Assembly (NCBI GenBank): GCA_905147135.1
Contig: LR990049.1
Location: 14,897,428 to 14,961,427, forward strand
From: Blastobasis lacticolella
Lineage: Eukaryota > Arthropoda > Insecta > Lepidoptera > Blastobasidae
DNA length: 64,000 nt
Reading direction: 5' to 3'
Of the stretch, positions 58,001-64,000 are shown one piece after another; the stretch's first letter is position 1, and the number at the start of each line of letters is the position of its first letter. The position numbers and the translations under genes are program-made. Below the pieces are notes generated by a model, which saw nothing but the letters and a program-made list of their open reading frames with translations, was not told the DNA's origin and made no database searches.

Positions 58001-61000
58001 ATTTTTTTTAGACTATCCAGGCGTTTGACCGCCATCTCACCTGGTAGTAAGTGACGACGCGGCCGAAGATGCCTGTCCAGGAACAGCCTATTCACTCTAG
58101 CCTTGAAGGCGTCCAGATTATAGTAATCAGGGAACACACTCGCACTTAGCCGTTCGCATTATAAAGGTTGAACCAGAGCGGCTCGTGCGGGTAGCTGGAA
58201 GATCCACGACATAAGGATGGCGAAAAGGGGCCGACAGAATAAGGCCGTACAACTATTTTGCACACTCTCCGAAATGCAATCTGTAGAAGACCGGCAGACA
58301 CGCAACCCTGCGCCGATACTCAAGGCTCTACAGTTTAGCCTCAATTAATTGCGGGTCACAAATTATCTTCTTTGCACGTTTTTCCACCGAATCCAAAGCG
58401 GCCAGTTGGTATTTGGCTGATCCATTCCAGAGATGGCAGCAGTACTCCATGCATGATCGGACTTGTGCTTGATATAATTGAAGCAATTGCTTTGAAGTGA
58501 AGTACCGCCTAACCTTCTAGAGGATACCAAGTTTCTTGACTGCACTCTTAGCTTTGGATTCGATGTACTGTCCAAAGTTAAGATTGGTTGATAGCTCAGC
58601 CCAAGGAGCTGTAAGTTGTCAGTAATTTTCACAGCTACATCCCGGAAAGCCGGAGTTAGATGGTATGGACTCCGTTTGGCGGAAAACAAACACGCCTGTG
58701 TTTTGTTAGCGTTGAACGCCGCTAGACTGGCTTCGCCCCAGTCGGAGACTGCCTTGAGAGCTTCGTTCAAACGCCTAACCATGGCCTCTCGACAAGACTG
58801 AATGTCGTCCCTGTTAGCTTTTGCCTCTGACAGATATCTATCCGTTACTGTGTTGTGGTCAGCCGTACCGGGTACTAGAAGATCGTTAATATGCAGCAAG
58901 AAAAGAGTCGCGGACAGAACCGACCCCTGAGGAACTCCCGCGTCGATAACCTGAAGACCAGACGAGTAACCATCGATAATTACCCGGATTGATCGTCCAC
59001 TCAGAAAATCCGAAATCCAGGTGCAAAGGTCAACAGGAATACCAAATGAGAGAAACTTGCTTAGAAGGGCTGCGTGCCAAACCCTATCAAAGGCCTTAGA
59101 GATATCGAGCGACACAGCAAGGGCCTCGCCATGCTTCTCAATGGCCTCACTCCATATATGAGTGGCATACACCAGAAGGTCCCCAGTTGATCGACCACGG
59201 CGGAATCCGTACTGGTAATCGCTGAGGAAATCGTTACATTCGAGATGCGCAAGGCGTTTGTTGTTTAGTGCACGCTCCATAATCTTACAGAGAATGGAGG
59301 TGACTGAAATAGGGCGGTAGTTGGTTACTCCTGCAGGGGCTCCAATTTAACTATAATATAAAAATATTAAACTGCTCGCCTCGAGACGAACTCAGTTGTT
59401 AAAATTTTAGTTTTATGTTACATTGGCAATATCGAAAGTCAACAGTTCCAAAATATTGAATTGAACTTTTTATGCTGAAAATCTAATCTGAAAAACGCCT
59501 CGACAATGCCGTTTAAAAATAGGACCCATTGTGGGTTTAATTGTCTATTGTAGCCACTACTACATTCAAAATTGTATTGCTTTTTAAAACTATCACAGAA
59601 CCTCTCAGATGCTAGTTTCATGGGTGTGCTGACGTATTTGGTCGGCGTCACTTTGCAATCGCGAAGTTTGATGCCTTCTGTGATGGCGTCCGCCACACTG
59701 ACTTCGATCCATTGCGTGCCGTCCGGTAGGTTGTGTTGCTCTTCTAATAAATCAACTTCTCGGCCATCGTTATTATTGTCTGAGTCCGCTAAAAACAATA
59801 CTTCCAGATTGAAAACCTACTAATGTTATAAATGCGAAAGTTTTTGTGAAGAAATGTTTCTTGCTTCTTTACGCCTAAATGGATGGATGGAACGGATTTA
59901 GATAGCAGGTTAGCTAGATTAGGGTCTGGAATAAGTCCTACCTATGCTACCTTTTATCCCCCCCACCACAGCGAGTAGGTAAATGAGATAATTCCCTGCG
60001 TATCAGAAATAGTTTCAGTAAAGGTAATTAAAGTAGGGGAAAGCTATAATAGGTCCCTAAATAGTTAAAGTTAAAGGTACTTAGATATAACAAACATACC
60101 GGATTTTTCCATGATTAAACAGTGATATCAAAATGGTTGTTATAGGTACGGTGGTTTTTATAAAGTCTTTAAATTGGTATACATATCTTATTTACTTTAT
60201 GTACAGAAAATTTACAAAAAATTATACTGAAAAATAAATTGAAATTGAATGAATGACGTACACGTGACATGTCGGATTGTGTTCCTAATCTATAGTATCT
60301 CGACTCGGTTTAGCAAAGGAGATTCGCAAAGAAAAGGAAGGTTAAGCCCATGGCTGAAACCTATTCTGAAAGAATAGAGCACTGAAACGTAATTTTCGTA
60401 GCTTTTTCTTTCTTCTTTTTCATGACTGAACGACCGTATTGTAAATATTGAGAGGTATTGTATGCTCAGAGAAGCGTCAATGGCTGAGTGGTTATAAAGG
60501 GCCGAGTCATTAACAGTCCGCCTGCAGTCTCAGGTTCCATCCGGTGGCCTGCCGTCCTAGGCCAATAACGTCTACACACTAAAGCGATTATTGCCTGCCA
60601 GCAATGACCTGCTGCGACCTCTGCGACTACATACTAGCAGTTGGGAATCGGCAGTTTCTGTAAAACTGAAGGCGCTCGACTGACGATAGACAGGCCGACA
60701 GCCGACTACCTATTAATGTGTGTTTATTTATCCTCAAGGCTACGGACTGTCTAGCCGATATCTGTCGACACGGCCGACAGCGGTCACACACTCTAAGTTC
60801 GTATTAGTCGTCAGTCCGAAACCTTGAACGGAACTGTTAGTGTGTGACCTATTGCGATTAAGCGACAGACTGATATCATCCGGCGAACTGTTAATCTGTG
60901 GGGCCCTTAAGGTATCCGACGCGTAAGCGAGTGGTACCGGCTTCGAATCCCATTGCGGCTATGTATCAATGACTCCTTTTTGAGTTGTGTATGAATGTTA

Positions 61001-61642
61001 ACGATGCTCTTACTGTTAGGGACAACATCATGATGAAACCTGCATATTCAGGCGACTGAATGTGTAACCATGAATAATCAACTCATACCTATTCTGGTTT
61101 ACGAAGCTTATAGTTGATATACCTCTACTTTCTTCGACCCCTTACTGTAGATAGGGTTTGTGCTAATTTCAGTCTGCCACACGGATTCCAATGTTGGAGG
61201 TGGAGGGTACTAATATCAACTCAATTGACGGCGCAAGCCACGGTGAATCGCGCTTGAAAATGGGGACCGTAATGGGTGTGCCAAGCGTGCAGGTTATGGC
61301 AATGCCATCCACCAAGTAATGTGGAAGAGGCTCGCCCACCAGTGGACGGATATATGGACTGTAGATGCTGAATGGATCTAATTATAATTGTTTTAGCACA
61401 AAATAAAATAACAATATCTTATCTTAACAGTTAACGGTAGGTACCTAGGTATATATTGAGAAAGCGACACCTAAGGGAGTATTTAATCTAGGTAACATAC
61501 CAATTTTTTTTGGTTTGATTGTCTTATCGGAGTGGAATTTACTAACATCTGTGTTTATTAACTCAAAAACTGGATCGTCACCGTCTGCGTCTCGACGACA
61601 CCCAAGGGATATAGCTTTAAACCCGCATAATTCAAAGCTAGG
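46099..61642 (-). CDS. Unrecognised multi-exon gene with THEG-like repeat (5' end uncertain)
   Basis: Eleven minus-strand exons: ~61642-61501, 59788-59602, 57627-57420, 57130-57033, 51919-51796, ~49476-49344, 47959-47898, 47816-47327, 47204-47174, 47017-46890 and 46670-46099. Phase matches at every junction except into the 49.4-kb exon, which is abutted by a transposon. Together they encode about 700 residues. Visible features: WIEVSVADAITEGIKLRDC, a THEG-style repeat RIAELATPSKR, KYKPPRKPRLQNLKEVVDQE, an acidic serine/aspartate stretch, GLEED tandem repeats, and TKQMTKQM repeats in the last exon. No signal peptide or membrane segment is seen. THEG-type repeats occur in sperm axoneme proteins, so a testis role is a guess. 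Exon 1 and the start codon were not found. It could be two genes. Confidence 0.6.
48331..48644. mobile_element. 170-bp MITE, copy B, with duplication and exon-derived filler
   Basis: A 70-bp stretch (48331-48400) is repeated at 48406-48475 after the bases 'gctat'. The second repeat ends in the MITE's first ten bases (GGGCCTATCG). The next 20 bp expected from copy A are replaced by one extra T plus 28 bp (48477-48504) identical to the complement of 46901-46928, inside an exon of the surrounding gene. The MITE then resumes at 'aatttgacataaaaaaatct' to its end near 48644. Confidence 0.85.
48877..48939. repeat. Short inverted repeat
   Basis: 'cagatcaagtttcatttact' and 'agtaaaataaaacttgatctg' are complementary arms around a 22-bp centre. 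The flanking 'gttgtgatgcccatctgtcg' may belong to the same element. Confidence 0.5.
49122..49284. mobile_element. Palindromic MITE, ~160 bp
   Basis: The left arm 'gtcagttgcagttgataatc', 'cttactcagaataaaataatg' is mirrored by 'cattattttgtacatagtaa', 'gtatcaactgcaactgat'. It lies in an intron of the 46-61 kb gene. Noncoding. Confidence 0.7.
49895..50578 (+). mobile_element. ORF1-only non-LTR retroelement with poly(A)
   Basis: The frame 49930-50325 encodes DRDEEGFVTVQKKSRRGTAQ, ALYLSRLHHTVTAKDVEEHI and a ...FFMREDYWPKGTP end, resembling the gag-like ORF1 of insect LINEs. It is followed directly by a 3' UTR, an AATAAA-like signal and a 13-A tail (50566-50578), so ORF2 is absent. A perfect 27-bp inverted repeat truncates the frame near 50280-50337. 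It is nested inside the 2.15-kb element. Confidence 0.65.
50280..50337. repeat. Perfect 27-bp-stem hairpin
   Basis: Arms 50280-50306 (starting 'catgagggaagattattggc') and 50311-50337 are exact complements around a CACA loop. The second arm replaces the expected continuation of the LINE ORF1. Confidence 0.9.
50579..51005 (+). repeat. GGACCTG/GAACCAG minisatellite
   Basis: Imperfect tandem units built from 'ggacctggacctgaaccagg' and 'cctggtccgaagcca'. A shorter stretch of opposite strand bias lies at 49750-49845. Reading frames through it are repeat artefacts. Confidence 0.75.
51045..51232 (+). pseudogene. RTE-like LINE C-terminal scrap
   Basis: 'ctggatggcctcccaagaga', 'tggacggacgacctc' and 'cgtgggaggcctgtattcag' followed by GATGATGATG are typical of the 3' end of RTE-like LINEs. 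Broken and short. Confidence 0.55.
52025..52200 (+). repeat. Dispersed repeat, 'acgcaacggattttaat' type
   Basis: It runs from 'catagtataaaacaaagtcg' through 'actacgcaacggattttaat' to 'gaatgaagtcacggcgggcc'. These phrases are common in lepidopteran Helitron/RTE-like dispersed repeats. Noncoding; it lies about 100 bp left of the Transib element. Confidence 0.5.
52302..55066 (+). mobile_element. Intact Transib transposon with TIRs and CGTCG TSD
   Basis: The element spans 52307-55061 (2755 bp), bounded by 5-bp duplications CGTCG at 52302-52306 and 55062-55066. TIRs begin CACAGTGTAGGAATTTCG at both ends and continue with similarity to about 37 bp (ATCTAG(C/G)GGGATTTAA). The CACWRTG start and GC-rich 5-bp duplication (CGNCG type) are diagnostic of Transib, the superfamily related to the RAG1 core and RSS heptamer. 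It carries one full transposase frame. It sits in an intron of the 46-61 kb gene, antisense to it. Confidence 0.95.
52798..54891 (+). CDS. Transib transposase (RAG1-core homologue)
   Basis: An uninterrupted frame of 697 residues, with an alternative start at Met19 (52852). RAG1-like landmarks occur in order. WGCDG has the first catalytic Asp at 305. MIDGK has the second at 412. C429-Y-I-C432 corresponds to the ZnC2 pair, and H597 and H602 have the same 5-residue spacing as the RAG1 ZnH2 pair. LSEEAQEARNKDNRRYREFF has the catalytic Glu, most likely 623. LHSWIRFMECILHIAYRLD and GNTARRFF are typical Transib blocks. The length fits autonomous Transib proteins. The reaction is cut-and-paste via hairpin ends (family knowledge). 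No frameshift or missing key residue was seen. Confidence 0.93.
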   Translation: MMQLAILCDRHTFFSVFRMTAEITKKHIFDIWTSTSKNERIDAVLAFIKGHYPQLIFSEGAINDIKFFLRRLFNKFNEKWTACGRHRERFLNKNLTWLNECIKLPDNVLNEIPSTSGHSPGRPYKSFEECCDKTKERKVQNLLLSTSPEEITIAHECNLRNAGKRDSAAIVKELSMSSPKRGSIIKSVRRRMNSESVQVTLSTDEALSMMVDADLSTYQYEIIRQRINKLVKNLLPSYDRIKEAKKKCYPSNKTVTESTATCELQSLVDHSIERLCVTQKEVLGSIECLQSGVKELSLLIKWGCDGAQQKSYEQKFYSENKFDENLFSISMVPIQLRLNVEENNIIVWQNPAPSSTRYCRPIRLNFAKETTSLIKEEVDAIQQQIDMLSAVEVNLDNLNFLVKPVFMLTMIDGKICSALSNVSSSSQTCYICGAKPSEMNKPYLISMKPLDQTALSFGLSPLHSWIRFMECILHIAYRLDIKMWQVRGQENKDKVQTRKTHIQTRFRNELGLLVDLRTQQAGNTNDGNTARRFFRSATITADITGVNLELITRFRIILETLGSGFTVDLDSFNSYTEETRNIYLREYPWYNMPVSVHKVLFHGRDVIASCILPIGQLSEEAQEARNKDNRRYREFFTRKTSRIDTNTDLLNRLLISSDPFISSLRLMMKRKRSPLDPEVLKLLSVPTVNEAETELID
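55067..57032. other. Intron of the 46-61 kb gene with LINE and SINE debris
   Basis: Plain AT-rich DNA at 55067-55850. At 55850-56200 lies a plus-strand LINE 3' fragment (RPLRGRPRKTFTDQISNVL, FQDRAKWRSVVSAYP frames with a stop). A SINE copy follows at 56594. No host exon was recognised. Confidence 0.5.
56594..56965 (+). mobile_element. tRNA-derived SINE family 1, near-complete
   Basis: The head has A-box-like CGGCCGAGTGG and B-box-like GGATTCGAATTCC. The body includes 'gatgaaacctgcacattgag', 'catgatccattctggtcag' and 'catggtcaaggcggactcca'. A short insertion ('agtagacaaagggggatagc') separates two parts of the body. Confidence 0.8.
57715..57905 (+). pseudogene. RTE-like LINE C-terminal scrap
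   Basis: RIRNEEIRKRTKLTDIAQS is encoded near 57740, then 'ggagaactctgggagaagcc' and a GAT-rich end. Internal sequence is deleted. In an intron of the 46-61 kb gene. Confidence 0.55.
57985..59345 (-). pseudogene. Jockey-like LINE reverse transcriptase, broken
   Basis: The minus strand encodes NYRPISVTSILCKIMERALN (crossing the start of a long frame), YQYGFRRGRSTGDLL, VSLDISKAFDRVWHAALLSK and GVPQGSVLSATLFLLHINDL. The YADD catalytic box that should follow is deleted, the text going straight to GTADHNTVTDRYL. Downstream of the 58363 stop, further C-terminal pieces continue to about 57985. A 5'-truncated, inactive copy in an intron of the 46-61 kb gene. Confidence 0.8.
59820..60469. other. Intron of the 46-61 kb gene with repeat fragment
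   Basis: It opens with 'actaatgttataaatgcgaaag' and 'ttacgcctaaatggatgg', a dispersed-repeat start like that at 11630. The rest is AT-rich without recognised features. Confidence 0.4.
60470..61080 (+). mobile_element. tRNA-derived SINE family 1, split by a MITE
   Basis: The A-box part ('caatggctgagtggttataa') at 60478 and the B-box part ('ggcttcgaatcccattgcgg') at 60938 belong to one SINE head. They are separated by a 410-bp insertion at 60498-60907. The body follows to 'gcgactgaatgtgtaaccat' near 61070 and is then truncated. Confidence 0.8.
60498..60907. mobile_element. PIF/Harbinger-like MITE, TSD TAA
   Basis: Flanked by TAA on both sides (60495-60497, 60908-60910). The ends AGGGCC...ATTAACAGTCCGCC and complement AGGGCC...ATTAACAGTTCGCC are inverted. 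The 3-bp TAA duplication fits PIF/Harbinger. Noncoding interior with 'gactgacgatagacaggccg'-type repeats. Confidence 0.75.
61260..61370 (+). repeat. Degenerate copy of the ~250-bp dispersed repeat
   Basis: 'gtgccaagcgtgcaggttat', 'ggcaatgccatccacc' and 'ccagtggacgga' follow the order seen in the 17043 copy, with many changes. Fragment only. Confidence 0.5.
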
Positions 61643-62528
61643 CTATGGGTGAGCGAGCTCTATGCTACGAAAATATGAGAATAAAATTCCGTAGATCGCG
61701 CTGTGTGAATTTGTCCAAACACATTTATTTATTTATATTTAGGTAATAAATCAGGCTTATTGTGGAAGGAAGCCTAACTCAGTAGATTGCTGCGATGCTG
61801 CGGCATGGGAATGGCACGGGAGGGTGCACGGCAAGCCTTCAGGCGGTTGCAAATACCTACATGCTACATCTGCTCTGCTTACTACCTACCTACTCAACAC
61901 AACTATCTCATCCATGTTCGCTACAAGCTACAAAAACGGGGAGGTTTTTTGTACTATGTGATGTGCGAGCACTTGTCTTCATTTGTCACCACCGCCATCA
62001 AGATCCATGATTTTTCGACGAAAATAGTATTGCTATTGGACGATAGATGGCGCTGTTTTGTATGTTCGAATACATGCCTACCTGCACCAAAACCATAGAT
62101 AACACGCTGTCTATGTAAATGAATGAATCAATCAATTGACATTATTGACGATTGGTTGGTAGTAGGTCTGTGGGTTGTATGGTATTAGAATGAACGGATT
62201 ATGGAATATGACGGACGAAATTCTTCTTTCTCTTTCCTTCTCATAACTTTTGCACTTCGCACCGGCTAGTTGTACGGTGTCTTTCCTCTGTGACCGATCT
62301 GAGTTTGCAAAACTGTGCTGTGTGCGTAATACGCATTTTTTTGTTTTCATCTTGTAGGTATATTTTTTGGGAGCTCTCTAGTATATATTAATTTATTATG
62401 TTTGCAGTTTAGATGTGTACTTAAATCGTATACGTTATGTTTTTTTCAGTCACCATTCGTGGGTCAACATTCAGTACGCAGAAACAAACAAAGGATATTT
62501 TGTTGACAACAGCAGTAATAAATAAACA
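61643..62528. other. Region between the 46-61 kb gene and alkaline ceramidase
   Basis: SINE-tail-like sequence ('cgcgctgtgtgaatttgtcc', TTTATTTATTTA) at 61690-61740, then DNA that should include the ceramidase leader and possibly the missing first exon of the minus-strand gene. I could not fix either. Confidence 0.4.
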
Positions 62529-63707
62529 ATGTGGTCACATTTGCAAAGGGGTAGCTCCCCTGTGGATTGGTGTGAATCAAACTATTCAATTTCTCCAGTT
62601 ATTGCCGAATTTGTTAACACAGTAAGTACCAATATAATTATTAATCAACTCTTTGTCTTGTCTCAAAATAGTTCGAAATAAAGAAAGTGGAAACGCACCT
62701 TTAATAAGTTAAAATATTAGGCTTTGGGCGTTCAGAGTTTATGACGTTAGATGTTTTGAATAAAATATAATCAAATTAATTTATAGTATTATTGCACCAT
62801 TCGTATGTAATAAAATAACTTTTGTTTAATTAAAATTTAAATTAAAGCAATATAAAATTGTCGAAAGGACAAGTACCTACATAACACTGCTTTTCTAATA
62901 AGTAGTCTCTGCTCTGAAAATAAAAATCATTGGAAGTGGGTCTGTTTTAAGATCAATAAGTACCTACCTATACCTATAGACTTAAACTTAGGTACCTAAC
63001 TACATACTTAACTACAATGTATTTTTAATTATCTCCATATTTAAAAATATTTTACATCCAAATGAAACATGATTAATATATTTGATTATTATTTTACAGG
63101 TTAGCAATGTAGTTTTTTTCCTGCTGCCACCTGTGTTGATTCACTTATTCCAAGAGTATTCAAAGTTCGTGAACCCTGCGATCAATTTGCTGTGGATCAT
63201 GCTCATGGTCGTTGGCCTCAGCTCTGCATATTTTCATGCAACACTCAGTTTAGTGGGTCAGTATGGAATTATTTAGTTAGACTTTAATTTGTGATGATTT
63301 AAACTTTAATGGTACAGATGCACTTTCGTCTCTGTCTACCCCTATGAGATACGGGCGTGAGTGTGTATATATGTGTAAACTTCTTTAATATCTTGAAATA
63401 ATTTAAATAGGCTACTTATTAAACATAACTTCAAAATTAAACTTTTTTTATAAATTCATTATTTTAATAAGTACTTAACTGTCTTTTGTTATGTACATCA
63501 ATAGATATATTGTATTATGTTGAATTTAACCTTTATTATCGTATTTCAACCTACTTATGAAATATGTAACTGATAACTCTTATCATTTAAATGTTACTAA
63601 ATTGCAGGTCAGTTGTTGGATGAATTGGCAATTTTATGGGTTTTTATTGCTGCATTTGCCATGTTTTTGCCAAAGAGACACTTTCCAAAATTTCTTGGTG
63701 GCAACAG
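62529..63707 (+). CDS. Alkaline ceramidase, first three coding exons (partial)
   Basis: Exons 62529-62621, 63100-63256 and 63608-63707 join in phase (93+157+100 nt, ending in phase 2 at GTAAGT) and the gene continues beyond the right edge. The start [20 protein letters not shown] is followed by PVIAEFVNT, a membrane segment with [36 protein letters not shown] (second membrane segment with the conserved family His), and [12 protein letters not shown] (conserved Asp). These match the ACER family, multi-pass ER/Golgi enzymes that hydrolyse ceramide to sphingosine and fatty acid. Intron 2 holds a short LINE-tail scrap near 63320-63380. Confidence 0.92.
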
Positions 63708-64000
63708 GTAAGTGGAGTACTATTATTATAATTGTTTATTGTTATAAAAATGAACCAAGGTTTGTGAAAAGATAGTCTGCCCTCAACAATGTAGCGCTTA
63801 TGGGTTTATGTTAATAAATAACATACAACTTAGAGAAAATAACCTGTCATTATAAAGATACGTATGGTATAATTTAGAGATATACCCTTAAAGGTATACC
63901 TGAAGAAAAATATAAAAACTGATGGAACGTTATGCATTACTTTATTAATATGAAGTTCGTGTCAGCAACACGCTTTTGCGAATAACTGTACCTATGTCTT
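63708..64000 (+). other. Ceramidase intron 3, runs off window
   Basis: AT-rich intron sequence after a GTAAGT donor. No further exon was seen before the end. Confidence 0.6.

Noticed and set aside
62132..62350. Minus-strand open frame (MKTKKCVLRTQ...) as first exon of the 46-61 kb gene
   Set aside because: No donor site with fitting phase or quality was found, and composition is unremarkable.

Overview
The window reads as nuclear DNA of a lepidopteran insect (moth or butterfly). The evidence is AT-rich sequence, spliced genes with short exons and consensus GT/AG sites, and a dense load of repeats typical of Lepidoptera: tRNA-derived SINEs ending in GAT/ATG microsatellites, RTE-, CR1- and Jockey-like LINE fragments, and many short terminal-inverted-repeat elements. 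All gene models were built by hand from the sequence by checking splice sites and reading-frame phase across every intron; no database search was run.

Layout. 1-6.6 kb: no recognisable gene, some repeats and a CpG-rich block at about 5.05-5.40 kb. 6.6-9.0 kb (-): complete mitochondrial lipoyltransferase (LIPT1). 9-20.4 kb: transposon-rich, with a 3.0-kb composite inverted-repeat element bounded by an 8-bp target duplication and a decayed CR1-like LINE. 20.4-21.3 kb (+): complete small gene for a respiratory complex III subunit (UQCRB/QCR7). 21.6-26.3 kb: LINE and SINE debris plus the 3' flank of SNX17. 26.4-35.2 kb (-): complete eight-exon sorting nexin 17 (SNX17). 36.3-43.2 kb (+): complete six-exon PAAF1 (proteasome regulator with WD repeats), divergent from SNX17, with a 596-bp MITE in the shared intergenic region and a 3.3-kb foldback element in intron 4. 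46.1-61.6 kb (-): an unrecognised multi-exon gene, reconstructed as eleven phase-compatible exons, with a THEG-like repeat and acidic low-complexity stretches. Its introns hold an intact Transib (RAG1-family) transposon at 52.3-55.1 kb, and another inverted-repeat element lies in or beside one of its exons. 62.5-63.7 kb (+): the first three coding exons of an alkaline ceramidase, running off the right edge.

The host genes are unrelated housekeeping genes (lipoylation, respiration, endosomal recycling, proteasome regulation, sphingolipid breakdown) and do not form a functional cluster. The most notable material is mobile: a structurally complete Transib with TIRs, CGTCG target duplications, a 697-codon uninterrupted transposase, and the DDE and zinc-ligand residues shared with RAG1; a 28-bp copy of a host exon used as filler inside a rearranged MITE; a transposon carrying head-to-head arrays of a 104-bp repeat; and near-identical inverted arms of about 460 bp inside a PAAF1 intron.
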